A stretch of 13,960 nucleotides of DNA from 0-14-0-20-45-22 sp041645495 (GTDB taxonomy: Bacteria > Fidelibacterota > UBA2242): positions 1-13,960 of the forward strand of contig JBAZPZ010000053.1 of the NCBI GenBank assembly GCA_041645495.1, read 5' to 3'. The translations under genes and the position numbers were made by a program. Of the stretch, positions 1-8,500 are shown one piece after another; position 1 is the first letter of the stretch; every line of letters starts with the position of its first letter. The notes under the pieces are model-generated. The model saw only the letters and a list, made by a program, of their open reading frames with translations, searched no databases and had not been told where the DNA came from.

Positions 1-701
1 GCGTTAGAGCCTTTTTAAACTGGGCGGTTGAAAATAAGCGGTTAGAGCGTCTGCCTTTCAAAATCAGACAGTTTCAGATCAAGCGCAAAGAAGCGATGTA
101 TTATTCCAACGCTGAAATGAATCTGATTTTGGGCAAAGCGAAAAGCGATCCGTTGCTACTTGCGCGGATTTACCTTCACTGGCAGACCGGTTTAAGGCTG
201 ATGGAATTTCGGTCAAGTTACTTGGATAATGGTTTTATCAAGACGTTCAATCCGGTCAAACACGGCGACGCGCGGTCAATTCCTATCAGTGAAGCGGTAA
301 CGCGGTTTTACACACAGGCGCAAACCGACAAGCGGGATGATCACTGTATATCTAAGAAATTTCACAAGATTCTAATTAGCCTTGGGCTTTACAAGACAAG
401 GGGCGGCGACTGTCGGGACTTCCATAACCTTCGGGACACCTTTGCGACGATGACCTATTACCAGACAAGAGACATTTTTCGGGTTAGTCGTTTGCTTGGG
501 CATAGGTCGGTTAAAACGACTGAGTGTTACGCTTTATTCGATGTTTCATTGCTTGATAGGGATTTCGGAACGTCTGAGAAAAGCGCGTCTCCCGTCGATT
601 TGGATACGCGATTTCGGTACACTGTTTCGGATACCGAAGTTACCGACGGAGAATATTTACCAAAATATGCTAAGATTTACAACACTGCTTTCGCTAATTG
701 A
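1..701 (+). CDS. Tyrosine recombinase / integrase, 5' end outside window
   Basis: Site-specific recombinase of the phage integrase family, which cuts and rejoins DNA through a tyrosine-3'-phosphate intermediate. The frame is open from base 3 to the stop at 699-701 and gives 232 visible residues. The residues before the first internal ATG (base 96) read as the end of the helical core-binding domain (AFLNWAVENKRLERLPF), so the true start lies left of the window and the ATG at 96 is not the start. The catalytic set is complete, numbering from the ATG at 96: Arg34 in TGLRLMEF, Lys55 in VKHGD, His110 and Arg113 in FHNLRD, His136 in RLLGH, and nucleophile Tyr145 in TTECYALF. About 55 residues follow the tyrosine. 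The gene ends 50 bp from the 3' end of a tRNA gene on the other strand, the usual position of an island or prophage integrase beside its attachment site. Its target is inferred from position only. Confidence 0.9.
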   Translation, partial: VRAFLNWAVENKRLERLPFKIRQFQIKRKEAMYYSNAEMNLILGKAKSDPLLLARIYLHWQTGLRLMEFRSSYLDNGFIKTFNPVKHGDARSIPISEAVTRFYTQAQTDKRDDHCISKKFHKILISLGLYKTRGGDCRDFHNLRDTFATMTYYQTRDIFRVSRLLGHRSVKTTECYALFDVSLLDRDFGTSEKSASPVDLDTRFRYTVSDTEVTDGEYLPKYAKIYNTAFAN

Positions 702-751
702 CAAATGAATGCAAAGCGTAAATTTGGTTTTCACGACGGAAGGCTTGGAAG

Positions 752-824
752 TGAGTGCAGTAGGATTCGAACCTACGACCCACGGCTTAAAAGGCCGATG
801 CTCTACCAACTGAGCTATGCACCC
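752..824 (-). tRNA. tRNA-Lys (anticodon UUU)
   Basis: A full 73-nt cloverleaf can be folded on the minus strand. The acceptor stem is GGGUGCA/UGCACUC with one G-U pair and discriminator A at 752. The D stem is GCUC/GAGC with an AGUUGGUA loop. The anticodon loop is CUUUUAA, giving anticodon UUU. The T arm is GUAGG-UUCGAAU-CCUAC. The outermost anticodon-stem pair (27-43) is a U-U mismatch. CCA is not encoded; the genomic bases after the discriminator are CTT. The 3' end points to the recombinase gene, so the 3' half of this gene is the probable integration target. Confidence 0.95.
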
Positions 825-842
825 TGAAAAAAAGCCTGTGAA

Positions 843-869
843 ATTATCAATCAATCGACAGATTTCCAA
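843..869 (-). promoter_or_regulatory. Possible promoter of tRNA-Lys
   Basis: Read on the minus strand, TTGGAA (869-864) and GATAAT (848-843) are separated by 15 bp. Transcription would start near 836, about 12 nt before the mature tRNA 5' end. The spacer is short, so this is tentative. Confidence 0.3.
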
Positions 870-992
870 GAAAAATTCCGGTAGGAAAGATCGTCTGTTG
901 ATAGAAAAATCTTTGGCAAAAAATAGGGATTTGATTTATTTCTTTTCTCGTCTTATCTTGTTACTGTAATATTGAATCGGGAAAAGGTTGAA

Positions 993-2054
993 ATGAGGAT
1001 GTCAAGAGGAACGGTTTTTCTGGTTTCACTGTGGTTGGGATGGATTTCCTGCGGCGGACACATGACCCAAACGGCAATTCCTATTCTTTCCGATGGGCGG
1101 TACGATTCGGAGTTTCCCAACCGGGACGTTTCCCGTCAATTAAAGGACATCGTCGAATCGATCAAACTCCTGAATTCCGTCGCTTATTACAAATCCTTTG
1201 TCTTCCCGGAAAACAGCCGCATCCGTCCGACAGAAATCAATCAGAATACGCTAAAAGACAAAACGATTCAGCAGATTTATTTCAGCAAAACCGCCTCCGG
1301 AACGGGATGCATCATTTTTAATGACGGCAGTAAACTTCTGCTATTAACTTGCGCGCACATTATCGATTTTCCGGATACGATTATCAAATATCAGAACAGC
1401 GATAACCTGAAGAAAGAGTTCGTCCAGAGCATTTCGTTTAAAGAAAAACAGACGAATTACGCATCCGACTTGCCGAGTTCCGGCGAATTTGAGATCGTTG
1501 CCTCGGATGAAAACGCGGACATCGCCTTGTTGGGTCAAAAATTTACCGATGGCAAATTCCATAACATTCCGGTTTTTAACTATCCGTCTGGCAAGGCAAA
1601 AGAACTTGAATGGGGAAGTTTTGTCTATTTGTTGGGTTTTCCCCGCGGTTATAAAATGGTAACGACCGGAATTGTCAGCGATCCGAACCGCGGAAAGGAC
1701 GGCAGTTTTTTACTCGATGCGTTATTCAATCGCGGGTTCAGCGGCGGAATTGTTCTCGCTGTTCGGGACGGCGTCCCGAATTTTGAGTGGGTCGGCATCG
1801 CGCGGTCGGCTGCCGCGGAGTACGATTTAAAGGTCAAACCACCCGAGCATTTCGATCTGACGAAATACGATGATCATCTGCCGTATCATGGCGATTTATT
1901 TGTCAATCAACAGGTGGAAATCCAATATGGAATCACGCATATCGTCCCGATGGAAACCATTCAGAAGTTTCTGCGACAAAACGAATCGAAGATCCGCGCG
2001 GCAGGCTACGCCATTCCTCAGGCGATGAAGACCGATTCGCCCACGGACAAATAG
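993..2054 (+). CDS. Trypsin-like serine protease, probable exported lipoprotein
   Basis: Chymotrypsin-fold peptidase, 353 residues from the chosen start. The start at ATG 993 is preferred over a TTG at 972 because AAAAGG at 982-987 lies 5 nt before it, and because the signal sequence then begins MRMSRGTVFLVSLWLGW. Residues 8-19 are hydrophobic and end in WISC, with Cys20 followed by GG. This looks like a lipobox with a poor -3 residue (Trp), so lipidation is likely but not certain. The catalytic triad is visible: His122 in LTCAHII, Asp176 in NADIALL, and Ser250 in GFSGG, preceded by a glycine-rich strand (SGTGCII). No PDZ domain is recognisable after the protease domain; the last 70 or so residues look charged and soluble. 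The substrate is unknown; a role in envelope protein turnover or processing is inferred from the export signal. The gene stands alone between the tRNA and gap. Confidence 0.8.
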   Translation: MRMSRGTVFLVSLWLGWISCGGHMTQTAIPILSDGRYDSEFPNRDVSRQLKDIVESIKLLNSVAYYKSFVFPENSRIRPTEINQNTLKDKTIQQIYFSKTASGTGCIIFNDGSKLLLLTCAHIIDFPDTIIKYQNSDNLKKEFVQSISFKEKQTNYASDLPSSGEFEIVASDENADIALLGQKFTDGKFHNIPVFNYPSGKAKELEWGSFVYLLGFPRGYKMVTTGIVSDPNRGKDGSFLLDALFNRGFSGGIVLAVRDGVPNFEWVGIARSAAAEYDLKVKPPEHFDLTKYDDHLPYHGDLFVNQQVEIQYGITHIVPMETIQKFLRQNESKIRAAGYAIPQAMKTDSPTDK

Positions 2055-2245
2055 AAAACCGGATATGATTACAGAAGCAGGCAAACGTTAAACAAATGGT
2101 TTTTTACACTCCAATTTCTTACTATTTTAAGTCGGTGCGGAAAAACTTGGAACTGTTCAGGCTGGAAATTAAATTCAACACCTGTGAAATTGACTTTTTG
2201 TTTTTTGGAAAAATTTTTGGTTCAACCATTTAAAAAGGAGTTCAT
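2055..2245 (+). promoter_or_regulatory. gap leader region with possible -35 and ribosome site
   Basis: This AT-rich 191-bp region separates the protease gene from gap. TTGACT at 2190-2195 resembles a -35 box, but no good -10 hexamer lies 16-18 bp downstream, where the sequence is T- and A-rich. The ribosome site AAGGAG at 2235-2240 is clear and lies 5 nt before the gap ATG. No convincing intrinsic terminator was seen for the upstream protease gene. The promoter call is tentative; the ribosome site is solid. Confidence 0.35.
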
Positions 2246-3253
2246 ATGTCAACAAAAGTAGCAATTAATGGTTTTGGAAGAATCGGTAGATTAGTTTTCA
2301 AGGCCGCTTACAAAAAGGCCGATCTCGAGATCGTCGGCATCAACGATTTAACGGATGCAAAAACACTGGCGCATCTACTGAAATACGACAGCGTCCATGG
2401 CAAATTTCCGGGCGAAATCCAGGCCGAAGAAACCGCTATCGTCGTCGATGGAAAAAAGTATCCGATTTTCGCTCAAAAAGATCCGGCAATGTTGCCGTGG
2501 GGACAATTGGGCGTCGATATCGTCGTCGAAGCGACCGGAAAATTTCGCAGTCGTGAAGGAATGATGAAACACATTCAAGCCGGCGCCAGGAAAGTGATCC
2601 TGACCGTTCCCGCCGACAAGAAAGAAGATGTGGACGCCACGATCGTTCCGGGAGTCAACGACGAGATGCTGACCAAAGATTGCGTCTTCGTATCGAATGC
2701 TTCCTGCACGACGAACTGCCTCGCTCCGATCGTCAAGGTTCTGAATGACAATTTCGGCATTAAACGCGGTTTGATGAACACGATCCACAGTTACACGAAC
2801 GATCAGGTTATCCTCGATTTCCCGCACAAAGACCTGCGCCGCGCCCGCGCCGCCGCCATGTCGATTATTCCGACGAAAACCGGCGCCGCAAAAGCCATCG
2901 GGCTCGTCATTCCGGCGTTGGATAAGAAATTAGATGGTTTTTCCATGCGCGTTCCGACTCCGGACGGCTCAGTCGTTGATTTGACTGTGGAATTGGAAAA
3001 AGCCGCAACGAAGGAAGAAATCAACGCCGCGATGAAAGCCGCCGCCGAAGGCGCCATGAAAGGCGTTCTGGAATATTGCATTGATCCCATCGTCAGCACG
3101 GACATCATCGACAATTCTCACTCTTCAGTTTTCGACTCGCTGTTGACGCAGGTTATCGGTGGAAACTTCGTGAAAGTCGTTTCGTGGTACGACAATGAAT
3201 GGGGTTATTCCAGCCGCGTCGTCGAACTCGTCGAAAAGATGGGCAAGTTCTAA
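2246..3253 (+). CDS. gap: Type I glyceraldehyde-3-phosphate dehydrogenase, NAD-type
   Basis: Phosphorylating GAPDH of glycolysis and gluconeogenesis, converting glyceraldehyde 3-phosphate, phosphate and NAD+ to 1,3-bisphosphoglycerate in the cytoplasm. It has 335 residues, the usual length. The N-terminal Rossmann motif is NGFGRIGR (residues 8-15). Asp34 in INDLTD, at the end of the second strand, points to NAD rather than NADP preference. The catalytic cysteine is Cys154 in SNASCTTNCLAP and the partner histidine is His181 in NTIHSYTNDQ. The C-terminal signature SWYDNEWGYSSR is intact. The ATG at 2246 follows AAGGAG by 5 nt. The next gene starts 24 nt after the stop on the same strand with no terminator between, so the two are probably co-transcribed. 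Confidence 0.97.
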   Translation: MSTKVAINGFGRIGRLVFKAAYKKADLEIVGINDLTDAKTLAHLLKYDSVHGKFPGEIQAEETAIVVDGKKYPIFAQKDPAMLPWGQLGVDIVVEATGKFRSREGMMKHIQAGARKVILTVPADKKEDVDATIVPGVNDEMLTKDCVFVSNASCTTNCLAPIVKVLNDNFGIKRGLMNTIHSYTNDQVILDFPHKDLRRARAAAMSIIPTKTGAAKAIGLVIPALDKKLDGFSMRVPTPDGSVVDLTVELEKAATKEEINAAMKAAAEGAMKGVLEYCIDPIVSTDIIDNSHSSVFDSLLTQVIGGNFVKVVSWYDNEWGYSSRVVELVEKMGKF

Positions 3254-3277
3254 GCATCATACGCTGGCAAATCGCTC

Positions 3278-5398
3278 ATGAAAACCGTTAATTTTATATT
3301 CGGAATTCACAACCACCAGCCGGTCGGCAACTTTGACTTTGTATTCGAAGCCGCGTATCACGACAGTTACCTGCCTTTTATGGAAATTGTCGAGGAATAT
3401 CCCGAAATCCACATCTCGTTTCATTTCAGCGGTTGTCTGCTGGAATGGTTCGAGGCGCATCATCCGGAATATCTGGATAAGGTCGCGACTTTGGTTGCCC
3501 GCGGAAACGTGGAAATCATCTCGGGCGGTTTCTTCGAGCCGGTACTCGCCGTCATTCCCGACGTCGATAAGGTCGGGCAGATTCGGATGATGAACGATTT
3601 CATCCGAAACCGGTTTCACTACGAAGCGAGAGGACTTTGGCTGACCGAACGCGTCTGGGAACCGTCGCTCGCCAAACCGATCGCGGAATCGGGAATCCGG
3701 TACATCACGGTGGACGATTACCATTTTCTGAGCACCGGAAAGCAGGCAAAGGAACTGACGGGACATTTCATCACGGAAGAGCAAGGCAAAACGCTCTCGA
3801 TTTTCCCCATCAGCCAAAAGTTACGCTATGCGATTCCGTTTCAGGATCCGCAGATCACGATCGATCATCTTGGACAATTCACCACCGAAGACGGCAACAA
3901 CGTAGTCGTCATGGCGGACGACGGCGAGAAATTCGGCGTCTGGCCCGGCACGCGCGAAGCCGTTTTCGACAATAACTGGCTGAGAAAATTCTTCGATATT
4001 CTTCTGCAAAACAAGGAATGGCTCAAGACGCTGACGTTCTCGGAATGGTACGATGCGCATCCGCCGAAAGGGCGCATTTACCTGCCGACGGCTTCATACT
4101 TCGAGATGAGCGAATGGTCTTTGCCGTGGGAACAGGGCGAAAAATTCAGCGATCTGGTTCACGACTTCGAGAAAAAGAAAAAAATCGACGAAGTTCGCCC
4201 TTTCATCAAAGGCGGATTCTGGCGCAATTTTCTTTTCAAGTATGACGAAGGCAACTGGATGCAGAAAAAAATGCAGAGGCTGTCCGATCGTCTGCATGCG
4301 CTGAATCCGGAAGACTTCGCGACGAAAGAACTCGCTATGCTGAATACCGCGCGCGAACATCTCTGGCGCGGCATGTGCAATTGCGCTTACTGGCACGGCA
4401 TCTTCGGCGGACTCTACCTGCCACATCTTCGGCACGCGATTTATTCCGAACTCCTAAAGAGCGAAAATCTGCTGAACAGGATCGAAAAAAAGAGCGGATT
4501 CCTCGCCGAATCGACAGATGTTGACGCGGACGGAATGGAAGAAATCCTAATCACCAACGGAAATATTCACGCTGGATTTGCGCCTCATCGCGGCGCCGTT
4601 ATGGAAGAGCTGTCGCTGTTCGACAAATCCTTCAACCTGCTGAACAATATCCGCCGTTACCGCGAATCGTACCACCGGAAAGTTTTCCTCGCGGATCAGG
4701 AAGAGAATTCCAACACAGCGGGAAGCATTCACGACCTCGTTCTTTCCAAGGAAAAAGGTCTGGAAAAATATCTGAAGTACGATTTCCACCCGCGGAAAAA
4801 TCTCGTCGATCATATCATCCATCCGGCGGTCAGTCTCGACCAGTTCCGGAACGGTGAATATTACGAAGACAGCGATTTTCTCGGCGGGAAATACGACGCG
4901 ACGATTGACGAGAAAAAGAAAAACGTCGTCTTTTCTCGCGACGGCTGGGTCAACTGGCAGAAATTCTCGATCAAAAAAGTCGTGACTTTCAGAAAGTCGT
5001 CGCTCAACGTTGCGTATCATCTGACAAACACCGGCGATCGTGAGAACGTATTCCGGTTCGGTCCCGAGTTCAATTTCGCTTTACTGGGCGGTGATTCACC
5101 GGATCGTTACTATATTTCCGGCGAGAAGAAACTCGAACCCGGCACGTTGAATTCCATCGGCATCGAGCCCGGCATCCAAACGCTGGGCGTCGTCAATGAG
5201 TGGGATAAATTCAAGGCGGAAATCACGACGCAAATTCCCGTCGATTTCTGGCGGTTTCCAATCGAGACCGTTTCGCTTTCCGAGGCGGGATTCGAGCGCG
5301 TTTATCAGAGTTCGGTCATCATACCGTGGTTTCCTATCCGGATTCAGCCGGAAGAGACGATCGACATTCTCGTCGAACTGAAGATTACCAACCTGTAA
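3278..5398 (+). CDS. GH57 4-alpha-glucanotransferase (amylomaltase-like)
   Basis: Glycoside hydrolase family 57 enzyme, 706 residues, of the Thermococcus litoralis 4-alpha-glucanotransferase type, which moves alpha-1,4-glucan segments between maltodextrins. The N-terminal (beta/alpha)7 barrel begins with GIHNHQPVGNF (residues 9-19). The nucleophile is Glu124 in WLTERVWEP and the acid/base is Asp214 in MADDGEKFG, matching the positions known for that enzyme (about 123 and 214). A middle helical region (about 300-400) and a beta-rich C-terminal half (from about 410, with HAGFAPHRGAVMEE) correspond to the DUF1925 and DUF1926 domains. There is no signal peptide, so it is cytoplasmic. It follows gap by 24 nt but has no Shine-Dalgarno sequence before the ATG, suggesting coupling to gap translation. 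GH57 alpha-amylase activity is an alternative that sequence alone does not exclude. Confidence 0.9.
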   Translation: MKTVNFIFGIHNHQPVGNFDFVFEAAYHDSYLPFMEIVEEYPEIHISFHFSGCLLEWFEAHHPEYLDKVATLVARGNVEIISGGFFEPVLAVIPDVDKVGQIRMMNDFIRNRFHYEARGLWLTERVWEPSLAKPIAESGIRYITVDDYHFLSTGKQAKELTGHFITEEQGKTLSIFPISQKLRYAIPFQDPQITIDHLGQFTTEDGNNVVVMADDGEKFGVWPGTREAVFDNNWLRKFFDILLQNKEWLKTLTFSEWYDAHPPKGRIYLPTASYFEMSEWSLPWEQGEKFSDLVHDFEKKKKIDEVRPFIKGGFWRNFLFKYDEGNWMQKKMQRLSDRLHALNPEDFATKELAMLNTAREHLWRGMCNCAYWHGIFGGLYLPHLRHAIYSELLKSENLLNRIEKKSGFLAESTDVDADGMEEILITNGNIHAGFAPHRGAVMEELSLFDKSFNLLNNIRRYRESYHRKVFLADQEENSNTAGSIHDLVLSKEKGLEKYLKYDFHPRKNLVDHIIHPAVSLDQFRNGEYYEDSDFLGGKYDATIDEKKKNVVFSRDGWVNWQKFSIKKVVTFRKSSLNVAYHLTNTGDRENVFRFGPEFNFALLGGDSPDRYYISGEKKLEPGTLNSIGIEPGIQTLGVVNEWDKFKAEITTQIPVDFWRFPIETVSLSEAGFERVYQSSVIIPWFPIRIQPEETIDILVELKITNL

Positions 5399-5418
5399 TC
5401 TCGTTTTACAATCTTCAG

Positions 5419-5458
5419 CCGATCGTTTCCGAACGGAACGGCCGGTTTTTATTTTTTT
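5419..5458 (+). terminator. Intrinsic terminator of the gap-GH57 unit
   Basis: The stem is CCGATCGTTTCCG / CGGAACGGCCGG around an AA loop, roughly 11 pairs with one mismatch, one wobble and one bulged T, followed by TTTTTATTTTTTT. It lies about 20 nt after the GH57 stop. The U-tract is only on the plus strand, so it does not serve the converging minus-strand operon. Confidence 0.8.
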
Positions 5459-5504
5459 AAGACCATCTTCTAAGAGACAAACCAGAAGCTGACAAATCCC
5501 ATTC

Positions 5505-5594
5505 AACCTATTTAACCCAATCAACCCAATCAACCTAATCTACCTAATCTACCTAATCTACCTAATCTACCTAATCTACCCAATTAACCCGATC
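5505..5594. repeat. 9-bp tandem repeat, ten units, overlapping a gene end
   Basis: There are ten consecutive 9-bp units on the plus strand. In order they are aacctattt, aacccaatc twice, aacctaatc, tacctaatc four times, tacccaatt and aacccgatc. The four central units are identical and the outer ones diverge. The last two and a half units are inside the 3' end of the minus-strand nucleotidyltransferase gene, encoding its final residues (DRVNWVD) and its stop. Because the unit is three codons long, copy-number change cannot shift frame. Confidence 0.9.
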
Positions 5595-8500
5595 GCCATT
5601 CACCGCTAAAACCTCCGCGATGCCGTCGGCATTTTGCCGAAGAATGGTTTGAATTCGGTCGAACAGTTGCTCGCCTGTCATTACGTCGGTTCGATAAGAT
5701 TTGGCAAGCGATGGGCAGATGACCGTCAGATAGATTTTTTGTAGACGATCGTCATCGGAAACCATTAGCCGGTACAGATCGCGCACATGCTTGAGAAACA
5801 GATAATCATGGAACAGGGCTTTCATCTTCAGACTTTTTTCGGAAGGAAGAAATTTCGATAATCGATCGATCAATGTCGCCGAGATTGGACTGCCGATCTC
5901 GAACCGCGCTTTCAGAATGAAGAGAAAGTTTTCCGTATCGCGTAGTCCGCCGGGCGATTCCTTGACGTCGATTGCCTGTCGATCGAATGCATTCGTCTGC
6001 CGGGAAGCAATCTCTGACTGAAGATGCCGGGTATATTCTTCCTTTTGCGAAAAGATGTACGGCCGGATAATTTCCCGAATGAAAGTATCGTAGAAATGCG
6101 TTGTCCCGACAATCATCCGCGCGCCGAGCAATTGCGATTTATCGATAAAAGCGTGATCGTCCGGATGATCGAAGAATTCCCGGATATTTCCGAATGTCGT
6201 GACGTAATGTTTGAATCGGTCGGCGAACCGGTAATGCGGCATGATCGACCGCCGGATGATGCGCTTGTTCATTTTCAGAATAATGCGGTCACAGAATTCC
6301 AGAATTTCCGGGTCGTCGGAATCGAGAAGAATGATCAGGTCGTAATCATCGTCAAATGCCTGACTTCGCGCATGTCCGCCTGCGGTAAAAATGGCCAGAA
6401 TATCCTGCGTTTTTGGCGCCGGTTTCCTCATTTCGTTCGCCGCTTCTTCGCGGCAGTAGTCGAACAACCGTTTAATATAAATATCTGAAACCAGCGTGAA
6501 TTCCCGATTGATCTCTTCCAAAGATGTGCCGTCGATCAGGCTGACACCAAGCCGCATAAATTCGAAATCGTAATAATCGCCCAACGTATCGAGCTTTTCC
6601 CAGAGTGTATCGATGTTGTCCAAACTTCGATACAATCCGTCGGCCAAATTCCGGACTTCGCCCTCGCGGTTCAGATAGCCGATGAAATGGGAATAATTCC
6701 GGAAGACGCGATGAATGAACCGCTTGAAATAATAACTGCTCCGCAGATACATCCGGCAAAGCGAATCCAGCGCCTGCCGGGATTTCTCGACGTCGGCCGG
6801 CCAGATCGGATTTCGAACGATTTCCGCGAATCTTTTCAGATGCTCCTCGGATAAATTGGCGATGAAATCGTTCAGCCTCTGCGGCGCGTAATTGACGATC
6901 TGGCTCAGGCGCGTCACGGTCTGAAGTGTGTCGTCCAAACTGTGGATATAACCGTCGGTCAGATCGCGGAAAAGCGGCGTTTTCGCCAACTGCGGACGAT
7001 GGTTGAGCAGGATCGTGATCAACGCCAAAATCGGATATGGCGTCTGGTTGCTCCAATGAATATAAGACCGGACAAGCGCTTTCTGTTTGGCAGACGGCAG
7101 AGATAAAAAATCGTTCACAAACCGGCTCAGCATCGACTCGTCGTCTTTGTCCATCCAAAAATGAATGTCTTCCCAGAACCGTGTTCCTCGGAAAAACCGC
7201 GATGTTTTCAGAAAATCCACCGCAATATTGCCGCGATAACCGCCGTCGAGTTTGGGATGCGTCATAGGGAAAAATACAGTAATGCAATCAAGGTGACGCG
7301 TGATCTCCCGAATGAGATTTTCGACGCCGGTCCGCGCGATTCGCTGATGATCGCGGTATTGCACCATCAACTGCGCTTGCGCGTTAACATATGTTTTATC
7401 CTCGTATCCCATGGCAAAGGCGACTTTTCTAAGATTTTCGGAATTCTCATCCGATTCGAATGAAATCTCCTCTTCCTGGACTACATACAGCATATACAAA
7501 AACCGGAAAGTCTCAAAAAATGTCAGCGCCTGATAAACGCGCTGATAATTTTCATGATTGTCCCGGTCTTCAATCATCAGGCTTCCGAGCACCTCGAGCG
7601 ACGTGTGTCCGCGAATTCCTTTGGCGGTTCGTTGGGCAAAAAGCGTTGCCTTGAGCATTCTCAGCGCATCGCGTTTGGGATTCAGCGTCGATTCCGGCGG
7701 TTCGTTAGTCATCAGGTCACGGATTTCGCCGAGTAGTCCGCGCAAAAATCCTTCGTGATATTTGTTGTCTTTTCCTTTACGAAAATAGTACCGACCGAGA
7801 ATTTCCCGGTCAAACCGGTTGAACAGCCGATTGTTTCCAAGAATCGGAACGGCGTTGAGCATTTCACTGAGAATGACGACGTCCTGAATCTGCTCGTCGA
7901 GAAGCAAATGATATTCCTCAACCGAAGCCGAGTAGCCGCGTTTGATGCCGACATGTTCGGAAAGATGGAAATGAAGCGCGCAGGCATATTTCAGCATTTC
8001 GGTATTCAACGCTCCAAAAGCCGCCGTCAGGATTTCACGATCTTTGGGTCCGGCGTCTATCACGCCCATGTCGATGTCATCCTGATCGACGCGCGTGCCG
8101 ACGCCACAGACGACAAAATCGGGGCGTTTTTTCTGCGGCAGGAAAATATCCATCAACGTCGTCATGTAGGCGCCGGACAGGAGCCGAAAATCGTTGCCGG
8201 TACGAATAACGAACGAGCGAAAAACATCGTACCTATTGGGCACTTCGAACAAGTCCATTTGCAGAATGTCGAGCGCCTTGATGTTCATGAAAAGGAATTG
8301 AAGCGAAAAATAACAGCCGAGCATTTCCAGCGTTTTCGACCGTTCGTCGGCGCAATCGACGATCAGTTTCATTTCCCGCGCGGGATTCGGCGACAAACCG
8401 CCGAGCCGGAACTGGTCGATAAGTCCGTTCTTTTCAATCATCGAGGCGAGAGAATCGAAATTCCGCTCGATGTTGAAAATGTGTTTCAGATGATGATTGC

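Noticed and set aside
657..869. Small minus-strand open frame across the tRNA
   Set aside because: It is simply a reading of the tRNA-Lys gene; the cloverleaf explains the sequence.
5505..5594. CRISPR array or G-quadruplex at the tandem repeat
   Set aside because: The units are contiguous 9-mers without spacers, and the G-runs on the minus strand are mostly only two bases long with 7-nt gaps.
6472..7287. A 271-codon minus-strand frame inside the nucleotidyltransferase gene
   Set aside because: It is an alternate frame of the same strand within a continuous 1011-residue protein; no frameshift is needed to explain the region.
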